Positions 1 to 8,717 of a stretch of 40,108 nucleotides of DNA are shown in pieces; position 1 is the stretch's first letter, and each line of letters begins with the position of its first letter. A program made the translations under genes and the position numbers. The notes beneath the pieces are model-generated. The model saw only the letters and a program-made list of their open reading frames with translations, searched no databases and was not told the origin of the DNA. The stretch is from Bacteroidota bacterium (GTDB lineage Bacteria > Bacteroidota > Bacteroidia > AKYH767-A > OLB10), in contig JADKFA010000029.1 in assembly GCA_016717725.1 (NCBI GenBank), positions 1-40,108 on the forward strand, written 5' to 3'.

Positions 1-1
1 T

Positions 2-598
2 AATATTACTCCCATAATAGCCATGACAGGACACGCTATGAATGGAGAAAAAGAAAAATGCATTAGCATGGGCATGAACGACTATATATCCAAGCCTTTT
101 AAGCCAGAAGAATTGAAGAAAAAAATTGTTGAATTAACTAATTCTTCTCATTCGACTGATGCGTCCAATATAGAATCAAAAAATGAATTAGAAACAGAAA
201 AAAGCCTAGCGACTACAGCCGAAAATCAAGTCGAGTCACATTCAGTCACAATTGACCTAACATTCCTTAAAGAAATTTCGGATAATAATGATGATTTCTT
301 TGTTGAATTCATACAAATGTTCTTGGCCAATACACCTAAATCAATTTCAGAGATTGAAAACGCCATTCCGGATCAAAATTTTGAGGTAATTCGACAAGCT
401 GCACATAAAGCGAAACCCTCCTTCAATTATGTTGGATTAAAAGAATGTTCAAGCTTGGCTGCCAAAATTGAAGAGATGGCGAAGAAAAATGAAAACATGG
501 CAATTATTATTGAAAACATCAATAAAATAAAGGTCATATGCAATGATGCTTATCCGCAGTTAGAAAACGAAATAAAATCAATAAAAAACATAATTTAA
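2..598 (+). CDS. Hybrid sensor histidine kinase, C-terminal fragment (receiver + HPt)
   Basis: This is the 3' end of a gene cut by the left edge; the frame is open from base 2. The visible protein starts inside the last third of a receiver domain: it reads IIAMTGHAM, then MGMNDYISKPF with the conserved lysine-proline, as in CheY-like folds. A polar Ser/Thr/Glu-rich linker follows, then a histidine phosphotransfer (HPt) domain. In the HPt the phospho-accepting His sits in AAHKAKPSFNYVG, about residue 128 counted from the first in-frame Met at base 23. A hybrid kinase of this type passes phosphate from receiver Asp to HPt His and on to a separate response regulator. The next gene, 11 bases downstream, encodes such a regulator, so the two are probably a cognate pair in one operon. 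The sensor and kinase core lie outside the window, so the signal is unknown. Confidence 0.85.
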   Translation, partial: NITPIIAMTGHAMNGEKEKCISMGMNDYISKPFKPEELKKKIVELTNSSHSTDASNIESKNELETEKSLATTAENQVESHSVTIDLTFLKEISDNNDDFFVEFIQMFLANTPKSISEIENAIPDQNFEVIRQAAHKAKPSFNYVGLKECSSLAAKIEEMAKKNENMAIIIENINKIKVICNDAYPQLENEIKSIKNII

Positions 599-609
599 TA
601 AATACAACT

Positions 610-1781
610 ATGAACGCAGGAAAAATATTTATCATCGAAGATGATACCATGATCGCCACTTTGATTCGTCAATGCTTGACAAAATTTGATCAATTTGAGT
701 CCACGCATTTTACTACTGCAGAAGACTGCATCAATAGTCTTCATGAAAATCCAGACATTGTGATAATAGATTATAATCTACCTGGAATGGATGGATTAAC
801 TTTTATGAAAAAAGTGAAGGAAAATTGTCCTACAGCACTAATCATTATTTGCTCGGGTCAGGAAGATGTTGAAGTAGTTGTTGAGTGTTACCAAAACGGC
901 GCTAATGAATACATCCTTAAAAATGAAAAAATGATTGCAGGTATTGAGAATGCGGTTCGCAACTTAAGCATGCAAGTCACGTTGAGAAAAGAAGTTGTAT
1001 TTCTTCAAGAACAGATCATTGATCGTAACAAATATTCCAACATAATAGGATCAAGTCCAGCTGTAATGCGAGTTTTGCGTCTTATTCAAAAAGTGGAAAA
1101 CAATAGCATGATGGTTTTAGTTACTGGACAAAGTGGTACCGGAAAAGAACTTGTAGCAAAAGCACTTCATTATAATTCGCAGCGATCTCGCAAACCATTT
1201 GTCATTGTAAACATGGGCGCCATTCCCACTGAACTCATCGAGAGTGAACTATTCGGACATGAGAAAGGTGCTTTTACAGATGCTCGTGAAAGAAGAATCG
1301 GTAAATTTGAAGAAGCGGATGGAGGAACCATCTTCTTAGATGAAATAGGAGAAATGGACTTAGGTCTTCAATCCAAGTTACTTCGTGTTTTACAAGAAAA
1401 ATAACTCGAATCCAGAATAACAAAACCATGAAAATTGACTTCCGTCTTATTGCAGCAACAAATAGAAATTTAGCTTTTGAAGTGAAAGAAGGCCGATTCA
1501 GAGAAGATTTATTCTATAGGATTCAAGGTTTCTTAATTCATCTTCCGCCATTAAATGAACGAGGAGATGACATTATTTTACTGGCAAAATCATTCTTAAC
1601 AGAATTTTGCAAAAACAACAAAATGGATCCATTCACTATATCCAAAGAAGCTTGTAAATTTATGTTAGAATACTCGTGGCCAGGCAACATCAGAGAATTG
1701 AAAGCGGTGATAGAGCGTGCGTCTTTAATGGCCGAAAACAATACGATAACAGTAGAAGATCTTACTTTCGTAACAGCATAA
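610..1781 (+). CDS. Sigma-54-dependent response regulator without DNA-binding domain (frameshifted)
   Basis: An NtrC-like activator. A receiver domain (residues about 5-120; acidic pair D11/D12, phospho-acceptor D54 in IIDYNLPGMDG) is followed by a sigma-54 AAA+ domain: Walker A GQSGTGKE at about 173-180, the sigma-54 contact loop as GAFTDA (usual GAFTGA) at about 220-225, Walker B GTIFLDEIGE, then IAATNRNL, the FREDLFYRI segment and WPGNIRELKAVIERA. The frame breaks at the A-run 1397-1401: five A where six would give LQEKITRI and restore one frame, so one A is probably missing from the sequence. After the AAA+ lid the protein stops at VEDLTFVTA. No Fis-type helix-turn-helix follows, and the terminator begins only 27 bases later, so the domain is absent rather than shifted out of frame. 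Such regulators are thought to act from solution on sigma-54 holoenzyme, as FlgR does in some Epsilonproteobacteria. Partner of the upstream kinase. Confidence 0.88.
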
Positions 1782-1808
1782 ATACAAAGACTTTGCGCTA
1801 CAGATATT

Positions 1809-1839
1809 AAAAGGTTGGAAAAATTTTCCAACCTTTTTT
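1809..1839 (+). terminator. Rho-independent terminator after the two-component operon
   Basis: AAAGGTTGGAAAA pairs with TTTTCCAACCTTT around a very short A/T centre and runs into six T. It separates the kinase/activator operon from the surface-protein operon at 1907. Confidence 0.85.
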
Positions 1840-1906
1840 CATTTTCCCAGTAGCAACTAAAATAATCTTTTAACGTATACACCAATTAGAAAATAAAAAA
1901 ATCAAA

Positions 1907-2269
1907 ATGAACAAGAAAGCAAATCAAGGAAGAAGAGGTCCACAAATGAGACAACGTGTGACTCAAAAACACACCATGAGAAATGTTGTAATTGCTTCAT
2001 CTATTCTTGGATGCATGGCGATTGCTTTGGTCGTTGTTAATTTATCAAGCAATGAAACTTCCTATGCAAATAATAAAAATGCGGCTTCAGAAATTAACTA
2101 TCGAACAGTAGATACCTATTTGAATCAAAGAATGCTCATTGATCCTTCGAACTCAAGTTCATTAAAAGCACCAGATTACAAAGGAAAAGAGGGATCACAA
2201 ACAGTAAAAATGGCATCAAGAGCAGAAGATTTAATAGTTACAAATATTAATCAAATAAGTTCAGAATAA
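1907..2269 (+). CDS. Small single-span membrane protein of unknown function
   Basis: 120 residues, no family recognised. The first ~25 residues are very basic and polar (many Arg, Lys, Gln). One hydrophobic span follows (about 26-46, VVIASSILGCMAIALVVVNL), then a polar Asn/Ser-rich tail with a short helix-like segment (YRTVDTYLNQRM). By the positive-inside rule the basic N-terminus stays in the cytoplasm and the tail is outside; the span could equally be a long-n-region signal peptide. The start follows an A-rich stretch (aaaaaaatcaaaATG) typical of this genome. It is the first gene of a run with the adhesin at 2292 (22-base gap) and the anchored protein at 5953, lying between terminators at 1809 and 7108. 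A role in delivering or anchoring the adhesin is possible but is inference from position only. Confidence 0.6.
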   Translation: MNKKANQGRRGPQMRQRVTQKHTMRNVVIASSILGCMAIALVVVNLSSNETSYANNKNAASEINYRTVDTYLNQRMLIDPSNSSSLKAPDYKGKEGSQTVKMASRAEDLIVTNINQISSE

Positions 2270-2291
2270 TAAAGTATTTAATATTATAAAT

Positions 2292-5200
2292 ATGAAAATA
2301 AGTTATACTAAATATTTAATCCTGACGCTTGTTATCTTTTCAAGTCAAATAAATGCAGCTGTCAAGACTTATACAGGTACGGGAAATTGGAATGCAAGCA
2401 ACTCATGGACACCATCTGGAACACCTGGTAGCTCTGATGATGTGATTATACCAACTGGCAAATCACCGAATGTAAACATTAACAATGGTCAATGTCGATC
2501 ACTCACGATACAAACTGGAGCCACACTCACAATTGGTAACAGCAAAAGTTTAACCGTTAACAATATTGCAGGTTTATCGATAAGCGGTACATTAGATATT
2601 AATAGTGGTTCAATAACTGTTTCCAATACAGGAACAACATTTGTAATTGCATCTGGGGGTACTGTATCATGGAATCCAGGAACAAATACATTAGCTGCCG
2701 CAACTTTATTCACTCGATGCACCGAAAATTTTGCAGCGACAAGCACACTTATCATAAAAAAATGGTATGACTTAAACGTTGGTCTCGGAAGTGTTATTTC
2801 GGGTAACTTAGGAAACCTAACAATCACTGGAGTAACGGGACCATGGCAAATGAGAAATACTTTACAAGCATGCAGAGTATTTGGTACACTTACTTTGACT
2901 AGCAGTTATATTGTTTTGGATAATACTGGTGCTATTTCAAACACAACACTTGGCAACATCATATTAAATGATGCAACCTCTTATATGGACTTTTTCGTTG
3001 GAACCCATCCAGGCACATTCACAGTTAACACAGGAGATGTCACTATTAACGATGGTGAATTGGATTGCTTTTACAATACTGGTGGCGGTACGTGCATCTT
3101 CAATTTAAACGGGTCAGTAAATGTAACGAATACGGGAATGCTACTTGGCTCTTATTGGAGTAATGGAAGTACAACCATTAACATTTCAGGAAACGTTACT
3201 CTTACAAAATCCTATCTATATGGAGTGTGTGAAGGAAGTGGCAACTCAACCATTAACATTAGCGGAAATTTAACAACTCTAAAAAGCGGTTCATCTTATA
3301 GTGAAATCTATGGTATAAAAAATGGAAATGGCAACATCAATATTAATGTAACCGGCAACTTTAATAATCAAGGTTACTTCGATCTCATTTGGAATTCCGG
3401 CGTAACAGGAGTTGGAAATGGAAATTGCAGCCTAAGCGTGGGGGGCACCTTCACACAATCGGATGGTGATTTCAGAGGAATTTGGAATGCTACCACAACC
3501 AATTCGGGTTCATGCACAATTACTTTAGGAGCTATTAATTTCACGGGAGGAATTTTCATGGTCACCTATTCCTGTGCATCATCAAGCGTTGCTCATTCCT
3601 TAACAGTAACTGGAAATACAATCATTGCATTTGGTAGCACAACTAATATATTTCGAGGAAATGGGATGTCCAGTTTAACAGGAACAAGCAACGGATCATC
3701 GTGTAGTTTATCATTTAATGGGACTACAAACATCAGTGGTAGTGCAGCGGAATTTACGGCTAACGCTGGCTATGGTGCAGAAACCGTAAACTTTGGATCT
3801 ACTGTTGCTATTTCTGGTGGCATTATCACCTTTGGTCATACTACACATAATGTAACACTAACAAGTACGGGTGCGTTCACCATTTCTGGAGGTACCGTTA
3901 ACCTTTCGAGAGACGTAGGCACATCAACATTAAACTTTTTAAGTGATTTAACTATTTCTGGAGGGACTACCTATTTAAAAAACAATACTGGAAAAACTAC
4001 TAGTAGTGTAAATGGTAATTTCACACTTAGTAATGGATCATTTATTCTTTATGCGAATAGCACTACAAACAATACAGATAGCACAAGTTTAAGCATTAAC
4101 AGTGATTTTTCTCACTCTGGAGGAACACTTGAATTTTCAAGTTTATCAACAAACACAGGAACAATCAATTTATTCATTAATGGTTCCAATTACAATTTGA
4201 GTGGAAATGGATCAATGACTTCTGCAGGTGCTGGTACTTCCAATACTTTTGGAACAATACTCTTTGGGAATGCTACCAATACAAATTACAACCGAACTTC
4301 CACTAGTCATATTTTACAACAAGTAAAATATCGTGTTATAGCCAACGGAAATGTCACAGCTATTGCAGGTCCCATTCAAATAGCTTCTCATGCAACAGCG
4401 AATCTCGACTTTTTAAGTGTAGAAGCAAATGGTACTTTCAATTCAGGAGCAATACCCATTGTCTCGAATGGACTAGCCGCAAACTGCGGTATAAATATTA
4501 ACTCAGGCGGTACTTTTGAAGTGATGAATCCAAATGGGATCTATGACGGAACAGATAATGCCGCCATAGGTGCATCTGGAAATATGAATTTTAGTTTAGA
4601 TGCAAATAGTACTGTAATTTACAAAGGAACTGATAATCAAAAAATATCGGGATATGGAAATGGAATTGCTACGAGTACTCAACATCAATATGGAAATTTA
4701 ACTATCGACTTTGCAGGAACACCAGATGCTGAATATGTATACTTAGAACAGAACACAGCAATTCGTGGTGCATTAAGAGTTGAAAATGGAGAGTTGAAAT
4801 TAAACAGCTTTACTTTAACCGCTGAATCGGCAAGTGGTTCTGGAAATGGATATGTTAAGAGTGAAGATAACACGGCAGTAAATTTATCTAAACTAAAAAT
4901 TGGTTATACTCCGAGCCATCAAAATTTGGTATTCCCATTTGGCAGATCAAGTACTGAAGTAATATATTTAAATTTAAACATAACAAATAATCCTGGCACG
5001 GGCTATATTACGATCTCAACAAGAAGCACAGGTGTAAACAACACACCGTTGCCAGGCAATGATAATGTAAACGCCATTACCAATATTAATCCAGGTGGAG
5101 CAGATGTTTCTACATCACATGTAATTGATAGATGGTGGGAAGTAAATGCACCAGGAGTAAATGCAGATTATGTTTTACGTTATAGTGGAGCTGAAAATAC

Positions 5201-5943
5201 AACTTCAGGATCTACTGCCACTGGAACATTCAATGTTCAATACTGGAATGGTGGCAACTTTACAAAATTCAATAGTACAGGAAATGGAGTAACAACAGGG
5301 TGTTGGTTCAATTTCAGCAAGCCTTACAAACATCAATGGTCCTCTAGTATTATCATCGGGAAGTGCTTCACTTCCTATCAAACTCGTACAGTTCGATGCT
5401 AAATCTACAGGATCTGCAGTTGAGATTACCTGGACAACTGCTGAAGAAAAAAACAACGACTTCTTCAGCATTGAAAGATCAGAAGACGGTCAAAGTTTTG
5501 AAAAAATTGAAGACATAGATGGCGCTGGAAACAGCAATCAACTCTTAAAATATAAAACCATGGACGATCAACCATTACCGGGAGTATCATACTATCGATT
5601 AAAGCAAACTGACTTTGATGGAAAATTCTCTTACTCACCATTGAGAGCGGTTAACAGAGGAACATCGAGTATAACAGATGATCCAGCAATAGAAGTACGA
5701 TCCTTCGGGCCGAATCCATTCTCAGATCAATTCAACGTAGAGTACAATTTAACACAAGCTGGAGAAACATCCATCATGATCTTTAACATGAGCGGACAAG
5801 TGGTTTTTGAAACGAGCAAGAACGATGATTTAGGAAGTAATTTATTTAATTATACAGATGATAAAAATCTTCCTCCTGCAAACTACATTTTGCAAATCAT
5901 CAATGGCAAAGAAAAAGTAACAAAGAAAATCGTAAAAAAATAA
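2292..5943 (+). CDS. Large secreted adhesin-like protein with T9SS type A sorting domain (frameshifted)
   Basis: A protein of about 1216 residues. It has a signal peptide (ILTLVIFSSQINA), then a G8-like opening (VKTYTGTGNWNASNSW) and a very long Gly/Ser/Thr/Asn-rich region of short beta-strand repeats with recurring ISG, NINxSGN and TLT elements; this looks like a beta-helix stalk. After that come a module with LPIKLVQFDAK and WTTAEEKNNDFFSIERS, common just before T9SS signals, and a C-terminal sorting domain (FGPNPFSDQFNVEYNL ... GQVVFET ... PANYILQI ... KKIVKK). The frame changes at the GGG at 5298-5300; removing one G gives TTGVGSISASLTNING and joins 2292-5300 to the downstream frame, so one G is probably extra. 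Exported by Sec, then by T9SS to the cell surface. Ligand unknown; no enzyme motif seen. No T9SS machinery genes lie in this window. Confidence 0.85.
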
Positions 5944-5952
5944 ACTAATAAA

Positions 5953-7069
5953 ATGGGATACAATCTTCGAATTAGAAACAAACAAAAACTTTCAACATTA
6001 CAGAAAGGCTTACTCATTGCGGGTGGAACATCCGCACTTACTTTAGCCATCTACTTTGGGATAGGAATCAATACAGCAGACGTAACCAATACAAATGCTT
6101 CCATTCCCCTAATGGAGCAAGATCCTATTAACAATGGAGATATCATTATTGGTTTTGGATGGGATGAAGGCAAATGCTTAGTTTCAGAAATAGGACCTGA
6201 TGCGGTTGATGTTTGCGTACATGCTGAATGTATTTCAGGTGGTAAAGACAGCACCATTGGATTAAGTGCAGGAAATGGAATGAAAAAACTTTAAATCTTA
6301 TTACTTCCAAAAATCGGATGGATTAAATGGTGAAGGAATCGATATAGCTATTGACTACAGAAGACTAGAAAAATCTGGTGATTTTTATTCACGAGGAAAA
6401 GATTTCAACTTTGGAATGAAAGATGGGAAACTTTCAATAAAGTACAAACTTACTGCAACCAATGGTAAATCATATTCTATAAACGAAACAACAAACTATG
6501 AAATTCCTGAAGACATGGAGTTTAGAAATTATCGTTTCATTTATACACCCACCTCTGGAAAAGGAGAATTGCTAGTAGATCGAGTGGTAGTTTGGAATAA
6601 TCAAGCAGCGCCACAAAGTAAACTTGCATGGAATAAAACTGAAAATATTATTATTGGAAATGAAATGAACGGAGAAGGAAAACCTTTTGCTTTCTTCGAC
6701 AATCTTAGTTATTCAAAAACATCTTCTTCTTCCAAAACACCTATGGAATTACTGAGTTTTTCTGCAGACTTAAAAGGGCAATTTGTAAAATTGAATTGGC
6801 ATACAGCTAAGGAATTTGGTGTCCAAGATTTTATTATTGAAAAAAGCTCGGATACAAAATCATACAAAGAAGTTGGAAGAGTAAAAGCTGCGGGACAATC
6901 CAATACACTTCTAGAATATTCACTTAAAGACAAAGAACCATTAATTGGAGTTACCTACTATCGTTTAGCATTAAGTAATAGTAATGCTCATTCCATTTGG
7001 GTTCCTGTTATTGCTTTTAGGTTGAAACCAGAGCAAATGATTCCAACCTCCGCTACCAATTCAAATTAA
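5953..7069 (+). CDS. Membrane-anchored protein with LamG-like region and T9SS-type module (frameshifted)
   Basis: About 371 residues after correction. A basic N-terminus (residues 1-18) precedes one hydrophobic span (GLLIAGGTSALTLAIYFGIGI). The middle (IIIGFGWDEGKCLVSE ... FRNYRFIYTPTSGKGELLVDRVVVWN ... FFDNLSYS) has the look of a LamG/concanavalin-like beta-sandwich. The last third (PMELLSFSADLKGQFVKLNWHT ... VTYYRLAL) matches the module normally found just before a T9SS sorting domain, yet the protein ends without one. The frame breaks in the A-run 6283-6288; five A instead of six gives GMKNFKSYYFQKSDG and restores the frame, so one A is probably extra. The gene starts 9 bases after the adhesin, so it is co-transcribed. 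The order (anchor, beta-sandwich, T9SS-like module, no sorting signal) is odd; it might be a periplasmic or surface partner of the adhesin. Function unknown. Confidence 0.65.
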
Positions 7070-7107
7070 TTTTTAGTTAGACAACAAATTCTAAAACTTT
7101 ATTTATT

Positions 7108-7139
7108 AAAAGTCGAATAGAAAATATTCGACTTTTTTT
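7108..7139 (+). terminator. Rho-independent terminator of the surface-protein operon
   Basis: AAAAGTCGAATA pairs with TATTCGACTTTT across a GAAAA loop and ends in a seven-T run. It closes the 1907-7069 gene run. Confidence 0.88.
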
Positions 7140-7213
7140 ATTTTATTTTCAACTCGTAATTAATTAATTATCATATCTTTAAAAACTATAAATGTATGTT
7201 ATAAGGAATAAAT

Positions 7214-7221
7214 TAAATTTG
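7214..7221 (+). promoter_or_regulatory. Bacteroidota -7 box upstream of mscL
   Basis: TAAATTTG matches TAnnTTTG, 22 bases before the mscL start. No clear TTG -33 element is seen at the usual distance (TTT at 7188-7190), so the promoter call rests on the -7 box and its position after a terminator. Confidence 0.5.
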
Positions 7222-7243
7222 CATAAAATCTAAAAAAAATATT

Positions 7244-7678
7244 ATGAGTTTCATTAAAGAATTTAAAGAATTTGCTGTCAAAGGAAATTTAATCGACTTC
7301 GCTATCGGTGTGGTAGTTGGAGGAGCATTTGGAAAAGTAACTACAGCATTTGTAGATGGAATGGTTATGCCTGTAGTTGGCAAGTTGATTGGAGGTCAAA
7401 ATTTCTCTGACTTGAAATATAAAATTCAAGATGGATCAAAAGAAGTAATAGACTCCGCTGGAAATATCGTTTCTACAACAGTACCTGAAGTATATATTAA
7501 ATATGGAGAATTCATTACGACAGTAATTGACTTCACAGTAGTGGCCTTTGTTATGTTTTTAGTAATTAAAGCCATGAACAAATTGAAAAAGAATGAAAGC
7601 GAAGCTCCAGCAGCACCTGCAGGTCCTACAAAAGAAGAAGTTTTACTTGGAGAAATCAGAGATTTACTTAAAAAATAA
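7244..7678 (+). CDS. mscL: Large-conductance mechanosensitive channel MscL
   Basis: 144 residues, normal length for MscL. This inner-membrane channel opens under high membrane tension and releases solutes during osmotic downshock; it works as a homopentamer. The amphipathic N-terminus (MSFIKEFKEFAVKGN) leads into TM1 with the hallmark LIDFAIGVVVGGAFGKVTTAF, including the Gly/Ala-rich gate region. A periplasmic loop follows (about residues 45-85), then TM2 (FITTVIDFTVVAFVMFLVI), and a charged, Ala/Pro-rich cytoplasmic tail ending in a short helix (EEVLLGEIRDLLKK). It has its own promoter-like box and is likely monocistronic or read together with the DUF3078 gene 26 bases downstream. Confidence 0.96.
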   Translation: MSFIKEFKEFAVKGNLIDFAIGVVVGGAFGKVTTAFVDGMVMPVVGKLIGGQNFSDLKYKIQDGSKEVIDSAGNIVSTTVPEVYIKYGEFITTVIDFTVVAFVMFLVIKAMNKLKKNESEAPAAPAGPTKEEVLLGEIRDLLKK

Positions 7679-7704
7679 TTTTAATACAAAAAATAAAATA
7701 ATAT

Positions 7705-8653
7705 ATGAAACGAATAGTAAAAATTACTATTTTTTATATTAGGAACAATAAGCCATGCTCAGAGTGATTCAACAGTTCAAGCAGATACGGTGTGGAGAAC
7801 AGGAGGATTATTCTCCTCTTCCTTTAATCAGGTAAGTTTAATGAATTGGGCAGCTGGTGGTCAAGATGCCATGTCGCTCAATAACATTGTTAGCTTATTT
7901 GCGAAATACAAAAAAGGTCATGTAGCATGGGATAACACCCTTGACATGGGTTATGGAATTATTAAGCAAGGGGATGAAAAGATCAGAAAAAATGATGACC
8001 GTTTAGAATTAAACTCAAAGCTTGGAATTCAAGCGAACGAGAGTAAATTTTATTACACGTTACTTTTTAATTTCAGATCTCAATTTGCGGAGGGTTTTAA
8101 TTATCCTCGTACTGATTCTTCTCTTTATATTTCAAAGTTTGCGGCGCCTGCATTTACCTTACTCTCTTTAGGTATGGATTACAAGCCAGTAGACTACTTT
8201 TCATTCTTCCTCTCTCCGATCACTGCTCGAGGAATTATCGTTAATGACAAACGACTTTCGGATGAAGGCGCTTATGGAGTAGATCCAGGCGAAAAATTTC
8301 GTGCAGAAGTAGGTGCTTATTTGAACACACGTTTCCAAAAAGACATCGTTAAAAATGTAAACTTCATGACAAAGCTAGATTTATTCAGCAACTATCAGGA
8401 AGATCCGAAAAATGTAGACGTAAACTGGGAAGTTTTAATCTCCATGAAAGTAAATTCTTTCCTTTCTGTTTCACTCGGTACACAGCTAATCTATGACGAC
8501 AACACTCAAATTGCTCTTTATAAGAGCGTAAATGGAGTTGATGTTCCTGTTATGAGATTAGATGGTACACAAAAAACAGGACCCAGATTGCAATTTCGTC
8601 AAATCTTTGGTGTAGGTCTGACCTATAAAATGGAACGATTTGGCGTTCGTTAA
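7705..8653 (+). CDS. DUF3078-family outer-membrane protein (frameshifted at the signal peptide)
   Basis: About 315 residues. The mature part opens with VWRTGGLFSSSFNQVSLMNWAAGGQDAMSLN, the signature of Bacteroidota DUF3078 proteins. Alternating aromatic beta strands follow to a final KMERFGVR-type strand, as in outer-membrane beta barrels; the biological role of the family is not established. The only ATG with a signal peptide is at 7705, but it is in another frame. Taking one A out of the five-A run at 7719-7723 gives KLLFFILGTISHAQSD, a clean signal peptide ending in an AQ cleavage site, so one A is probably extra in the sequence. Without that correction the longest open frame starts internally at 7790 and has no export signal. 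It is followed by a strong terminator at 8677. Confidence 0.8.
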
Positions 8654-8676
8654 TAAAATTACATATAAATAGTAGG

Positions 8677-8711
8677 ACAGGTTTGCTTTATTGGCAAACC
8701 TGTTTTATTTT
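8677..8711 (+). terminator. Rho-independent terminator after the DUF3078 gene
   Basis: Perfect 10-bp stem ACAGGTTTGC / GCAAACCTGT with a TTTATTG loop, followed by TTTTATTTT. It ends just before the helicase start at 8718, which argues against the TTG start at 8691 inside its loop. Confidence 0.9.
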
Positions 8712-8717
8712 GGCAGA

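Noticed and set aside
1840..2291. Search for a sigma-54 (-24/-12) promoter upstream of the surface operon
   Set aside because: No GG-N10-GC pair with the expected flanks was seen, so control of this operon by the upstream activator is not supported.
8691..8693. TTG start of the helicase gene
   Set aside because: Lies in the loop of a strong terminator; ATG at 8718 gives the expected N-terminus.
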